Part shown: piece by piece, positions 45,508 through 59,165 of the stretch
How the letters are laid out: the number at the start of each line of letters is the position of its first letter
Numbering within the stretch: position 1 is the first letter of the stretch
Assembly (NCBI RefSeq): GCF_005239225.2
Contig: NC_133294.1
Location: 22,870,527-22,934,526, forward strand
Direction: 5' to 3'
Length of the DNA stretch: 64,000 bases
Source: Populus alba
Taxonomy: Eukaryota; Streptophyta; Magnoliopsida; Malpighiales; Salicaceae
Notes under the pieces: model-generated
Database searches by the model: none
What the model saw: the letters and a program-made list of their open reading frames with translations, nothing else
What the model was told of the DNA's origin: nothing
Position numbers and translations under genes: made by a program

Positions 45508-48500
45508 ATGCCACCAAAAGCATCGAAATCCAAAGAAGCACCGGCAGAGAGGCCGATTCTTGGCCGATTCTCGTCGCACCTCAAGATCGGCATTGTAATT
45601 ATTCTCTCACCCCTCTCATTTCCCTTACTTTAACCTCTTTTTCGTGTTTCGATGTGTAAAATTGCTTCGTTTTTTGCTAGGTTGGATTGCCGAATGTAGG
45701 GAAATCTACCCTTTTTAATACTCTGACGAAGCTGTCAATACCGGCTGAAAACTTCCCGTTTTGCACCATTGAGCCTAATGAGGCTAGGGTTAATATTCCT
45801 GACGAGAGATTCGAGTGGCTCTGCCAGCTGTTTAAGCCGAAAAGCGAGGTTTGTGTGCTTGAAGTTGTTGAATATAATTTGTGGGTTTTTCGTGCTGATG
45901 ATATTAGCTGTTGAATCTGACGGATTAAGCAGGGTTATTATTGCTGGATAATGAAGAAAGAAATGAGAAAATCTGGAATTTGATGGAAGTGATGGGGAGA
46001 AAGTGAAAATAATGAAAACTTAGTACTGAGTTTTTTAAAAAGATAACATTTTTTTTTCTGTTAGGAATCTTTATGCTTTTTTTTTTGGATGGGACGTGTT
46101 GAGATGAGATGATTAGTTCCATCATGTTTGTTCTTTTATTTAAATACTTCATATGCTAGAATTGTGAATAGGGTGATTAACATGGTTCTTATTGCTGAAC
46201 TGTGAAGAAAAAATGAGGGTATTTCTAGATTTGGTTGAAATCATGGGGAGAAAATGGACATAATGACAATTTATTCCTTGTTTTTTCTTAAATGCAATTT
46301 TGTTGGTTAGAAGTGATATTTTGGATCGAATACGATGATAAGTTACATTTTATGTTATTCTTATGGTTTTAAGTACTTTATGCAATATATATTGAAATTT
46401 TTAATGCTCAGGTTTCAGCATTCTTGGAGATTCATGATATAGCTGGATTGGTTAGAGGTGCACATCAAGGTCAAGGATTGGGGAACAGTTTCTTATCTCA
46501 CATTCGTGCTGTTGATGGCATTTTTCATGTTTTGCGTAAGATATTTATCACTTTTTTAATAATTAGATTTCTGTTATTCAAATAGCACAGTGACTTTCAA
46601 TTTTTTTTTACTAAACTACTACTCTCTTATGGAAATTGACAATAAAATGTGCATCAAAGAAGAAATATGCTTCTTAGGAAATATGGTGCTTTGCTTTTTA
46701 AGGGGAGAATAGTAGAAAACTTTTCCATTGGATAGGGTTAACCGTTCTATTTGCTGCTGCTATATTAGAAATTACAAATTGGGTTCAATCTAAACCTGAT
46801 ATCTGAGAATTTTTTCCCTGCTTGTTGTACATGGGTGTTAAATGTGCATGTGATGTGGAATTTATTCATATTTTTGCATGTATAATAGGAGCATTTGAGG
46901 ATCCTGATATTATACATGTTGACGACATTGTGGATCCGGTTAGAGATCTTGAAGTTATTAGCGCAGAGCTACGACTGAAGGTATGTGATTTACCTATAGA
47001 TACTGTTTGGCACTTAAATAATGCCCATAATTATGAATTGAACATGTAAATGACTGTTTTGGAATTTTATTTTTGATTTTAAAGTATGCTCCATCATGCG
47101 TTTTTGAATGGGATGTGCTATAAGATACTGTGATGGATTTTTGATCACTCAGTCTTAAACTTATCAGTCAAAATGAATTAGATTTTTAAACCCTGTATGA
47201 CTGTACTGTAGGATATTGAGTTCATAGAGAGGAGGATAGAGGATGTTGAGAAGAGCATGAAGAGGAGCAATGATAAGCAGCTAAAAATAGAGCTGGAGTT
47301 GTGTCAAAAGGTATGTATTCTCGTGGCTGGATTTTTGTATAATATTTTACCTTGAATCTATCAGCTAATCACATGCTGATGTGAAGGGCCTGTGTTTATT
47401 CTTCATTTGCATATGTTGAATGATGTCTATTGGCTTTGTATATATACTCCCTCAGTCCCATAATAAATTTTTTCATTGTTTTTGCACAAATTTTTAGGAA
47501 TTGAATAAATTAATTAATGGTGTTTATTTTAAAAATGTGAGCCCACCTTTACCCCTAACTATATTTATATAGTTAAATGTTTGTTTTGAGTAAATTTGAT
47601 AGATGGTAAAGGGTAATAAGGGAAAGTGAGTGAAAGAAGGTAATAATTATACTTTGACTTTTAGAATGGGCATTTATATTGAGACATCAAAAAATGGAAA
47701 GTAGGACACTTAATATGTGACTGAGGGAGTGTAACTACTGGCTTATTCCTTTAAATGATTTCAAGCAATGATGGTGCGTGTTAGGTCAAGGCTTGGCTTG
47801 AGGAAGAGAAAGATGTCCGTTTAGGAGAATGGAAAGCTGCTGATATCGAGATATTGAATACTTTTCAGTTGCTTACTGCCAAGCCAGTTGTCTACTTGGT
47901 ACGTTTTCCACCCTCCTTTCATCTTAGGCTCATCTTTTGCAGTTTTGATGATCTTCTTAGCTATTGCATTGAATTTGCAGATTAATATGAATGAAAAGGA
48001 TTACCAAAGAAAGAAGAACAAGTTTTTGCCCAAGATACATGCATGGTATGCCCTTTTTGTACCTCGTATTTACCATTTCAAGCTATTCATGTATGTTGCT
48101 ATGAAGCCTGTCACTCCATTCCCTGCATGTTTGACAACCCCTGTAGAAATTTATTGTTGCTTGAGACAGTTTCATTGTTGAATTTCACTGGTGGTCTCTG
48201 ATAAGCATACGCTCTTTTAGATTGTGTTCCTACAAAAGAAATAAGTTATTGATTTCTTTTGTAGGGTGCAGGAACATGGCGGTGAAACCATTATTCCTTT
48301 CAGCTGTATATTAGAGAGAACTCTTGCTGATATGCTACCAGATGAAGCAGCTAAGTATTGCGAGGAGAACAAGTTACAAAGGTTGGTATTGAGGAGCCAG
48401 TGGCTTGTAAATATCTCTGAACTGTTTTTTTTTTTTCATTTGAAGATCTGTATATTAATTTGAGAGAAAAAACAGTAGGGTGCTCACAAAATCTAATGAT

Positions 48501-50745
48501 GATGCCCCCCCCCCCACCCCCCAAACTCATATTTTGCTGGAAAAAGTTTCTGGAGTTTGCAATGTGAAGTTTTCTAGGCTTATTGTACTTTTTTTTTTAA
48601 TTATAACATTGTGCTTTTTATGGTATTAACTTGAAACAAGCCCAACTTTTCTGCAGTTGCCTTCCAAAGATCATAAAGATTGGATTTTCAGCAATTAATC
48701 TAATTTACTTTTTCACTGCTGGCCCTGACGAGGTAACGTATACCTAATACCCATACAATTTTTGTATTGTTGTTTTCTTTTTTTAGTTTATCTTTGGCAA
48801 GTTTTATGGAAAGCCTTAGCTCGAAAATTTATTGCAATTGAATTGAGTATGCAGGTAGTGGTTTTTTACTTTTGTTTGCAGCTATATGACGCCTTATCTC
48901 CAAAACATGTTCTGAACTTCCAATGGCCATGGCATCTCACAATAAAGGCATATTGTGCATTTGTATGCAGTTTCCTGATAATTGTTAATGCCACTGTTGA
49001 CATGTAATTTACAATTTCTCAGATCAGTAATTGACATTTTTCAATGACAAACTATTTCTGCAAGTATTGGCCAATCATTCATATAGTTATGTTCACGAAC
49101 TTGAAGTGTAGCCTTTGGAATCTCTCTTGTTAAAATTTTAGCCCGTTCAACTAAATGTTTCTCCACATGGGCGCTTTAGTTTGTCACTGTGGATTGTGGA
49201 AAAAATTGTAAGAAATTAACTTAGTTGCTATGTTTTGGTCTGAATTGTTAGATCTTAGCAGATGGCAACTGTACATGGATTTTCTGTGAACATCAGTAGC
49301 AATTATTACTGCCTATTTCCCTCTTGGTCATGGTTTTCAAGCTCTCATTAGTTTCTCATAATCTGATTGTAACACTATTAGTCTGGGATTTGGTTTTTTG
49401 TGTTAAACAAAATTTTTATTTTGTAGTGCATGTTTTCTTTTGTCTGCAATGATAATTATCCTTCTCATTGATGGCATATATTTTTCATGATAGTCCTTCC
49501 TGTGTATGGCATAATATCTTTACAGCCAGCTGTCTGTGGCCTCTGTTTTGATAAGTTAAGCCTTATGTCCTGAATCACTTACTCTTGCAGGTGAAATGTT
49601 GGCAAATCAGACGACAGACAAAAGCCCCCCAAGCTGCTGGGACTATCCATACTGATTTTGAAAGAGGATTTATATGTGCTGAGGTTTGTTTCTTGTTTTT
49701 GGATTCACCACTTTCAAAACTGAGTCTTTAACAAACTGCTCAATAAATTTATAATCTCAACTGTCTGTGCCTTTCATTATTTCCAAGTTCATTAATGGTC
49801 TTGATGCATATTTGATTTTAATCAGTGACCACTGAAATTCAACGTTGTGATTTCTTATCTTTGAATTTCCTGATAATGCTTAGGTCATGAAATTCGATGA
49901 TCTGAAGGAGCTTGGTAGTGAGTCAGCTGTTAAGGTATGCGTTTTGAATAAAACATTGTTTGTTTGCTGTGAGAGCCTCAGGGGTTTGGGGGGTTGTGAA
50001 TGATAATTTCCATATTTCAATATATTCCCTCGGTAACTATTTGGAGTCAGAATTGGACAGACTAATAGGTAAAAGGAGAGATTAAGAGATACAAAAAAGG
50101 AAACAAAACGAGATACTATTGTCTGTCATGGAAGCCTACAATATGCAACATGATGAGCAGCCCTAGAATCTAGTGCACGGTTGTAGAACTTATGACATAA
50201 GGATGAATATGTCCAGAATATATCAAAAATATGCACCGAATAAACTACATGATATCAAGTGATCATTGGCTGTGGAACCATTATGAAATCAACTAGTGTG
50301 TCCTATTAATCTAAAAGGTATTCGAGTTTGTTGCATGTATTATATATGAGTGAAATGCACATGTTGTACAGTACTCTTCCGAAAAGATCACATGCATGTG
50401 GTGGTGGTGGTGGTGGTTTTCTTAGTATGATTGATGTTGATCTTGTTGCCTCATGGGCATTGTGAGCTTTTAATATGGCATCTATTTGAACTTGAAATGT
50501 GACGGTAAAGGAAAATTGTAGTGAAGTTCCCATTAATGACTCCTACATTGGTGTCTATATTTATATGCACCGCACCCCAGCTGTACAAAATATGCAGGCT
50601 TATCCTTTTTATTGACGAATTGAATCTCTCTTGCAATTTCGCTCAGGCTGCTGGGAAGTATAAGCAGGAGGGGAAGACATACGTTGTCCAAGATGGAGAC
50701 ATAATATTCTTCAAGTTCAATGTGTCTGGGGGTGGAAAGAAGTGA
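45508..50745 (+). CDS. OLA1: Obg-like ATPase 1 (YchF family)
   Basis: A P-loop ATPase of the TRAFAC class that binds ribosomes; in plants it affects salt and pathogen responses. Twelve exons: 45508-45594, 45681-45848, 46412-46535, 46889-46980, 47212-47310, 47785-47898, 47981-48045, 48265-48381, 48657-48732, 49591-49683, 49884-49934, 50647-50745. They encode 394 residues, exactly the size of Arabidopsis OLA1. G1 is GLPNVGKS (31-38), G3 is DIAGL (94-98), and the G4 position reads NMNE (230-233) instead of NKxD, the change that gives ATP over GTP preference. A C-terminal TGS domain ([15 protein letters not shown] to [11 protein letters not shown]) follows the coiled-coil region. The start [10 protein letters not shown] matches plant relatives. 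A MITE lies in intron 5. Confidence 0.97.
47446..47730. mobile_element. Stowaway-like MITE in OLA1 intron 5
   Basis: It has terminal inverted repeats ACTCCCTCAGTCCCAT at the left and its near-complement (ATGTGACTGAGGGAGT) at the right, over 285 bp of AT-rich non-coding DNA. The CTCCCTC start and TA-rich flanks are those of Stowaway/Tc1-mariner MITEs. Confidence 0.8.
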
Positions 50746-51378
50746 GATTTTATCCTTCAAATCTTCCACTGCAATGATTGATGTATTGTTGGTGGCTATG
50801 CTAGAAATTTGGTTGGTGCTTGGAAAAACACTTGATTTGAGCGGTCATTTATGTGACTGTAAAATCACAACATCACAGCCCAAATCAAATGATTTAAGAA
50901 TTGTAATTTAGAATCAGAATCATGAGCTCTTGGATTTATGGTGTATTGGCATATATCTTCTGTTTTAATACATCTAGTCGAAAAGTACCATGGGAGGCCA
51001 TAAATAAAATGGGATCAAAGAATTCATCGCCGTATTGCCTTCCACAAATTTCTCCTTCATGAACTTCTTTTGCTATGATGGATGAGTGATTAAGTTATCA
51101 TTTTTAGGATTTTGTTCTCTTACATGTTCAAGAAGAAGTTGCGGACTTGTAAGGAGCAACTGGCTTTAATTATTAATTATAATCAGAAAGGATGTGTTTG
51201 GTTAGTGTTCAAGAAATAACTGGAGGGATGGAGACAGACACGGATGTTTGAATCGTTTTATTTTTAAAACAAGAGGTACAGGGGATGTTTTATTGTTTTC
51301 TTGTTTTTGTCTTTTTTTTCCTAGACAAAAAACAAATCTTAAAGAGAGAAAGAGACCCAAAATCTCTTCCATTAGGAA
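50746..51378. other. Spacer between OLA1 and AAE14
   Basis: 3' flank of OLA1 followed by the AAE14 promoter. Nothing else was seen. Confidence 0.6.
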
Positions 51379-51394
51379 AAAGCCACGTGGCTTT
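51379..51394. promoter_or_regulatory. 16-bp palindrome with a perfect G-box, AAE14 promoter
   Basis: AAAGCCACGTGGCTTT is a perfect palindrome centred on CACGTG, about 200 bases before the AAE14 ATG. G-boxes bind HY5, PIF and other bZIP/bHLH factors and are common in light-regulated and ABA-regulated promoters. Confidence 0.6.
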
Positions 51395-51588
51395 CTCTAA
51401 ACCATCCACCAATCACTTATTACTGTGACCTACGTAGCCTCACAGCCTAATCCCCCTATCCTTACCCTAACTATCAAACTGATAAGGAAATCTTATCCGC
51501 GCTTTCTTTCAACTGCCAATTTCTCCATTAAGAGACCAAAGAGAAGGAGACTTTCTTTTTTCATATCCCCAATTCGCCGCTAACACAG

Positions 51589-54500
51589 ATGGCTAATTAC
51601 TCTCAAGCCCACATTTGCCAGTGCCTGACCAGACTATCAACTCTACGTTCAACTTCTGTGGTTACCATCTCTGGTGACAGGCAAAAAACAGGACACCAGT
51701 TTGTGGGAGATGTTTTGTCTTTGGCTCATGGGCTGCTTCAACTTGGTCTTGGCAATGGTGACATTGTAGCCATCTGTGGTTTCAACAGGTTGTTATCATC
51801 ATCATCTATCCTTGCACCATCACATTCCTTTGGCAAAAAAACAGGTTCTCTTAGACGGTGGTTTATACTTTGAGTTATGTTTTCTTTCTTTTTAAGGATG
51901 TTCTGGAAGTTTGTTATTGGAAAATGTTGGTGTCGATGTTCTTGTTTGGTTTGCTAGGAAATTGAGTGGAGTGGGAATCAGGTTCTTGTTTTCGTTCAAT
52001 TGATTAATTTCTTGAGTGAACAATCATGGTTTTGTGATTAATTTAAGCATAGATTAGTCGTCTTAAACTTAGAATTAATGGTGTTTTTCAAAAGGGTTTT
52101 TTGCATTGATTAAGGAAATTAATTTGGTGAAGTAAGCAAAGGTTAATTAAACAAGGATTAAATATATATCTTTGAGAATATAAGATATAACCATAGGAAT
52201 CTTGAATGCAACGAGCTCACAAGAATTGATGGCCTCTTTTGTTTAATAATATTGGCGGCATTGTCAAAACTAGTTTGGTAAGAGAGAACAAAAAATATAT
52301 AATTTAATTTAATATGAAGTCAAGGAAAGACTTTTATCTTTCATCTTTGAGGTGGCAATATCAAGAAATAATAATAAAAAAAACTTATGATCTTGAAAAT
52401 ACAAAGAATCATGGATAAATTACATTGGACATTATTGAAATTTATACTATAATTAGCTGACCTTTATGTAGTTTTTGAAACTTCTCTAATCTAGCCCTTC
52501 ATTTTCTGTTTTCTTCCAGAATAATTTTTTGTTCATCAATGTAAATAGAAATTATTGATGGATAATAATCCTTGTTGATTGTGTAAAATAGTGTTGTTAA
52601 ACTTGGTCCTGTGGGCCAACTTGGTGATTTACCTGACTTGATTTGAGTTAGGCTTTAAATTAAACCAAGTAGGTGCTGACCTTGAGTTTATCCGCACTCT
52701 TCTGATGACGCTGTCAAAACATGATTAGCTTCTTAAAAAATTCATAACAACAATTTTTTTTTTATTTTCTTAAATTCTTAAAATAATATTGATTTAAATT
52801 GACCTGAGTAACTCGTCCAACCTATGACTCCGGCCTTTAGGCTGGGTCATGGTTGGGACAAGTTAATAACTTTGGTGTAAAATAATGTTGATCTTAAATA
52901 CTAATAAATAGTGACCCGTGTTTAATAAATTTGATGTAATTTTACAAATTCTGATGAATGTATTTGTTTCAGTGATTGGTATTTGGAGTGGTTACTTGCT
53001 GTTGCATTTGTTGGAGGCATAGTTGCTCCTTTGAATTACCGATGGGTTAGTACATCACCTGCCTGTGTATGTACTGTTCGGCATCTGCACCTGCCATCTA
53101 TCTACTTGCTGCGTAATTCTTTAGCCAACTCCTAAAGAGTTAGATTGAGGTTTTGTGTTCTCGATTTGCAGAGCTTCGAAGAAGCAAAATCAGCAATGTT
53201 GATGGTAAGGCCAGTGATGCTGGTCACTGATGAGAGCTGTAAACACTGGTATCAAGAGCTCCAGAGTAATGCTTTACCTTCTGTCAAGTGGCATGTTTTT
53301 TCAGGTTCCCCTTCTTCTGGTTTTGAAAAAACATCAAATGGTGTGTAGCTTCCTTCACATCTCTTCATCTGGTTTTATTCTTCTTCCATGTTCTGATAGA
53401 CATAATGTTGTTGTTGTTTTCTTCATTTTGACAGTGTTAACTACTGAAACACTTAGGAAGCATGCCATAGGAACTAAACAACTGGATTACTCCTGGGCAC
53501 CTGAGGGTGCTGTCGTAATATGCTTCACTTCAGGTACAAGTCCTATGATGTGTGTGGAAGCAAATTCAAGAAGAAATCTCTTGATGTTCAGTGGAATATT
53601 ATATTTTTACCAAATTTATCTTCAGAGTGTTGTTGGTGCATGTTCCTGGTATAATGCATAAATACAATTCTGAATTTGTGTATAGCAACCATACCCCCCT
53701 TATAGGGAGGGTTTCCCTGCTTCCTTTCAATCATCCATCCCAGTACGTCGCCTAGGGATCTCAAAGATCAGCTGCTTCCCTTTTTTAGATTCCAATTGAT
53801 AGAGCACTTTTCATGACTTCACAGAAAGGAAAGCTCTTTAGATCTGAGCAATTAAACTGACAGAAATGACAATTATTTCATACAATTCTAACAGAGTCTA
53901 ATACTCCTGTTTGTTTTATCAACCATGTGCAAGCAATAGATGTCAAATCCTTGCTACATGATAGGTCAGCAACTGGCAGTCACCAATAACAAATGACAAA
54001 CCCTTTGAGACCAGTTCAAAATTTTATGTTTTGAGCTAAACTTGGCCACTGTTGGTTCGAATTTTGAGTGTCCTTTATGATATGTTTCGTTGTCGAAGAT
54101 TCCTACTGAAAGTGCTTCTACAAATTGCTTTGGGCTTTTCTCTTAAATTAATTCATCTAAGCACATTTTACATACAGAATCACTTCAACAGCAGGGAAAA
54201 TAAGTTACGTGAAAAAAAGAGAGTATCTTAAATATGATTGAAGTTTAAATTCTAGTACCATTCTTCAGGTTCCTCCTGTGTAGATCCTTAACTGGCATGA
54301 TCCACCAATCTAATTATTATTTTGGCTGAAATTTGTTTATGGCTTTAGGAACCACTGGAAGGCCCAAGGGAGTTATCATAAGCCATTCAGCTATGATAGT
54401 ACAGTCCCTAGCGAAAGTTGCTGTTGTTGGTTACAGTGAGGATGATGTATGCAGCTCTGAAGAATTGTTTTCTATGGATCTGAATTTATGACTGGAAAAC

Positions 54501-56886
54501 CATGGCAATTAAAAGGGATAAAGATAATGCAAACCATTAAGGATATTTCTAGAGTTATAATTTGGAGAATAGTAGCATTGGTAGCTAGAAATGATTGTTG
54601 GCTGGATTCCTTATTCCTTGGACTTCTTCAGGTTTATTTGCACACTGCTCCACTGTGCCATATTGGTGGATTGTCATCAGCCATAACCATGCTAATGGTC
54701 GGAGGTTGCCATGTCTTGATACCAAAATTTGAAGCATCGTTAGCCATAGAAGCTATCAAGCAACATTGTGTTACTTCTCTAATCACTGTCCCAGCAATGA
54801 TGGCTGATTTGATTTCCTTAACCAGGTAAAGTTGCAGTCCCACCTGTAATGGAGATAAACAGAGTCGTGTCTAACCTCTGCTTGGATAGAGCTATCTTTA
54901 CGCTGTAGTTTTTGTTGTTGAAATTCATTATTACATTTCATACGACATGCACTTTATGATTAACATTTACGCTGCAATTTGTCAGCATACACTTAAAATT
55001 TTATATCTGTTGCTAAGCTCTTCTAAAATATTTTGTTTAGTTTTCTTCATTTTCCCCCAACATTGACCACACTGCGTTATTTGTGATTTTATATTTATGT
55101 CACATAGTAGTAAACTACTATTTTGAAATATTTTGTCAGGTTGAAAGAAACTTGGAAAGGGAGGCAATATGTGAAGAAGCTATTAAATGGAGGTGGGAGT
55201 CTGTCAGCTGAGCTTATGAAAGATGCCACCGAATTGTTCCCAAAAGCTAAGCTTCTTTCAGCTTACGGTAGCGACTTGTCTATCTTTGTTGTCTTCCTCT
55301 TTAATATAATCTTTTGGCATGTTATCTTCTTTTTGGGATCAATTTTTTGATGAAACATTGTAGATGTGAATTTGATTTTGAATTGTTGGTTTCTAATGTG
55401 TTAGAGGAGTGGGATTGTGGATGCTCTAGGCTATTCTGCAATTACTTTCATTGTTTCTGCATAACATTTACCACTACAATGCTGGCCACTAGACTAGGTC
55501 AATTTAACAAGTTTTGATCCTAGTGATTCATAGACAATCCAGGCCACATGAGGCTATCAGAGTGTAGCTGAACTGAATGGAGCTACTCAAACAAGCTAAG
55601 TATGAAGAAATTAGAACCATATTTACACATCTATGGAAAAAAATTGTATTTCCATATAATGTTTCCAATGTTAAATTGTTCTTGAAATTACAAATCAATT
55701 TGGACGAGCTATGTTTCTTATACTACTAGATTTATTAGTGTCTTACTTTGTTTTTTCACTCTCTCCCTTTTTATGAAGGGATGACAGAGACATGTTCTTC
55801 TCTAACTTTCATGACCCTTCATGATCCAACACTTCAAACCCCTGCTCAGACTCTGCAGGCAGTGGATAAAACAAAATCCAGTTCAGTTCACCAACCGCAT
55901 GGTGTCTGTGTTGGCAATCCTCCACCACATGTTGAATTAAAGATAAGTGCTGACGAACCTTCTACCATTGGCAGAATTTTAACTAGAGGCCCCCATCTAA
56001 TGCTTAGATATTGGGATCAGAATCCAATGAAGGCAACAGAATCCACCAATGATTTTTGGCTTGACACAGGTGACATTGGTTCCATAGATGACTGTGGCAA
56101 TGTATGGCTCGTTGGACGACAGAATGCCCAAATCAAGAGCGGTGGAGAGAACATTTACCCTGAAGAGGTAAGTGTGATATATATATCTGCCTTCATAATC
56201 TACTTTATAATCAAGCAATAGCGGCTGAATCTAACATTGGGACAATCATGGGCAGAGTGATTTGCTGGATCCTCTGAACTGTAGAATCGTGCAATAATAA
56301 ATTTGAGCTTCATGTCTTTAATGGATCAGTGACTGGATTTATGCCTTCACGGTCCTTACTATAAAGTGTAGTTGCTTTAATGTTTCAGGTGGAAGCAATG
56401 TTGTTGCAACATCCAGGAGTTAGTGCCACTGTTGTAGTGGGAGTTCCAGAAGCTCGTTTGACAGAGATGGTTGTTGCTTGCATTAAATTAAGACAAAGTT
56501 GGCAATGGACCAATAACAACTGTAAACAATCTGCAGAAAACAATCTAACCTTATGCAGAGAGGTCCTCAGAGACTACTGTAGGGAAAAGAAATTAACCGG
56601 GTATTGCTGCTCTCTTTAAATCCGTTCCAGAAATGTTAACTTAATGGCCTATTCACATCGATAAATATTCAGCAGCAAAGATTCATCAATTGCATTTTCT
56701 TCCTTTTCACGTTTATTTTGAAGATGTTTAGTGGCTTACTGATAAATCTTTTGCAGGTTTAAAGTGCCAAAGCTATTTATTTTATGGAGGAAGCCATTTC
56801 CACTGACAACGACTGGAAAGATAAGAAGGGACCAAGTTCGAAGGGAAGTTATGTCTCATCTACAATTCTTCCCCAGCAATCTTTGA
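51589..56886 (+). CDS. AAE14: 2-succinylbenzoate-CoA ligase (acyl-activating enzyme 14, plant MenE)
   Basis: It activates o-succinylbenzoate to its CoA ester for phylloquinone (vitamin K1), the photosystem I cofactor. Ten exons: 51589-51788, 52973-53045, 53172-53340, 53435-53533, 54349-54446, 54632-54825, 55140-55267, 55779-56167, 56389-56600, 56757-56886. They encode 563 residues; the Arabidopsis enzyme has about 560. It is an ANL-superfamily adenylating enzyme with P-loop TSGTTGRPKG (179-188), YGMTE (320-324), LDTGD (415-419), GGENIYPEEVE, and the adenylation Lys542 in TGKIRRD. The N-terminus HICQCLTRL and SDWYLEWLLAVAFVGG are characteristic of AAE14. The C-terminus is Ser-Asn-Leu, a possible weak peroxisomal PTS1. 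Chloroplast and peroxisome locations are both reported for this enzyme in plants. Confidence 0.95.
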
Positions 56887-59129
56887 TTGTTATGAATAAT
56901 TGATTGCATTATGTACCATTTTTGCTAGCAAAAAACAAAGTAAAAACATTGAAATCACTGTGCCACGTCCTAGTTTCCTAGCTCAGAAAGTCCATCCAAT
57001 TCAGTAATGGCTGTAATCTTATGTGAAATGCCATATCCTACTTTTCCGAGAATTTAGTCTTGGTGCGCAAGGTGGTCCGAGAATATCCCTAGTCACTGAA
57101 TAAAGTAAAGAAGAATTAGCTTGTGCGAAACGCGAGACGTTATAGCACAAATAAAAGGATTGAGAAAAGATATGGAGTCCTATTAAAGGCAACAGATTAT
57201 ACTTGATTTTTCAATGGAGATTCCAGCTTTTCTTAGCTAGCAATTAAGTTTCTAGAAATTAAGAACATCTAGCTAGGTGCCATATTATAAAGGGAAGTTT
57301 ATTAATTGATGTGGTGGTTATGTTAGTCAGAAACTTGTAACCTATGGTGGTTGTATGCCTTTAATTCCTCACCTTTTAGGCTAATCACTGTAAGGAATTA
57401 TGCTAGACTGGTTGTTCTAACCGTTAACCACATACAATGTCTGGTGGATCAACTCGAAGATAGTAGTACATCATCATTATTATAGAATAATATAAATTAT
57501 ATCTTGAGAGTCTGAATGACTAAATAATTATGAGTTAGAATCTCATTATTTCTATTTATTTGATTAAAAAATTGAACACAAAGTTGTGTAAGTCTGTTTA
57601 AGTTTTAAGTCCAAAAGGCTTTTACTTGAAAGGCTAGGGTGTTTTAGAAAATAATTTAAATCATATCTTGAGACCTTACCTAACAATTTAAACTATTGGG
57701 TTAAAATGATTTTTTGACATGATATCAAAGTCTTGATAACCAAGCGGTCACAAGTTTAAATCTCAACATTTTTATTTATTTGATAAAAATTAAACATAAA
57801 ATAATGTGAGCCTGAGCTTATGCAAGTTTCAAGTTTCAAAAACCTTTACTTGAGAGGATATATTAGAGAATACTATAAATTATATTTTAAAATATTACCT
57901 GACAAACTTAAGTATGATTTTTTGACAACTATCACCATTGTTTTTTACTGGTTTAGAGGACATGCTTGATATGGGTGCATGTATGAGACAAAACCACAAC
58001 CCAATCCAACACATGATTTTATTAAACACACTTCTTGTCCTAGCTAGGGCTGTGTTTTAACATGGCTTATTGGAACTGCTAGTGTTTGCTCCCCCCCTTG
58101 TTTGTTCTAGTCCCAGTTCGAGCATTATACGTTTTGAGCACTAAACCTTTAGATTGGAAACCTTCCATTTTCATTGCCCATCACTCAGGAGACACCTTCC
58201 AACACCTTAGGTCAGACTTTTCGAATCCCCTTTCACAGGGGAGATCAGTCCTAGCTTCTAGCTTTGATTTGATGGAAGGGACGAAATCACATGTTGATGA
58301 CTTTCGTTTATCAATACGAATTTTAGATCTTTGTTGGATAACATGCATGTAGTTTCGCTCATCATAGCCGAGCTTTGATTTGAAGCTAGTCAAAGCAGAG
58401 AGATTGAATTTCCGATGCAAGCAGGGTGGATCCATCCAGTTCATCTACGACGAGGAGCTTTAAGGTAGCTTTTTATTAATAAAAGAAAAATTGAGACTGG
58501 GATGGAATGGATATGTTTTTTTATACTTTATGTTTTAAAAATATATAAATTTATTCTAAAAATTATACTAAAGAGGAATTTATTTTACACTTTTATCTCT
58601 ATCTCTTAATAAAACTCGCCTATATCTTCTTCTTTGTGTGTGTGTGTGTATTTCTTGTATCTTAGAATTAAGAGAAAACTAAAACGGAAAAGGGAGATAG
58701 AAACAATGTCAAATATTTTAGCTTTAGATTTATTTGCATTGTGAATTAGAATTGTAAATTAATAATTTTACATTTCTCATAAAAAGGTATATGTCCTCGC
58801 CTGTTGGGGATTATATGATTTTTTTCACACTTTATTTAAATAGTAAAATGATTAAGTTGATGTTGAGAGCAGGAAAAAAAAAAGTTGAATTAGCGTCTAG
58901 GTCTATATAGACTTTTCAATTTTAAAAACATAGTAAAATTATTAATTTATCTTTTTTTAAAAAAATATATATAACTAGTTATTGAAGATAACGGAAGGAG
59001 GATTTTATACGGTATTGGAGAGAGCCTTGAATCACGACCGGCAAGATGCAGAGAAGAACAAGTCCCTTCAACCGCTGCATTATTGTCTTATCTTTATTAT
59101 GACTAGTAGGCGAGTAGCCAAGCTCGTGG

Positions 59130-59165
<36 letters not shown>

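Noticed and set aside
50398..50416. (GTG)n run considered as a coding Gly/Val repeat of OLA1
   Set aside because: It lies in the last OLA1 intron (49935-50646) and is a simple microsatellite.
58086..58352. 88-codon + strand frame downstream of AAE14
   Set aside because: No domain, no homologous family recognised, no splice or promoter context; lies in repeat-rich spacer.
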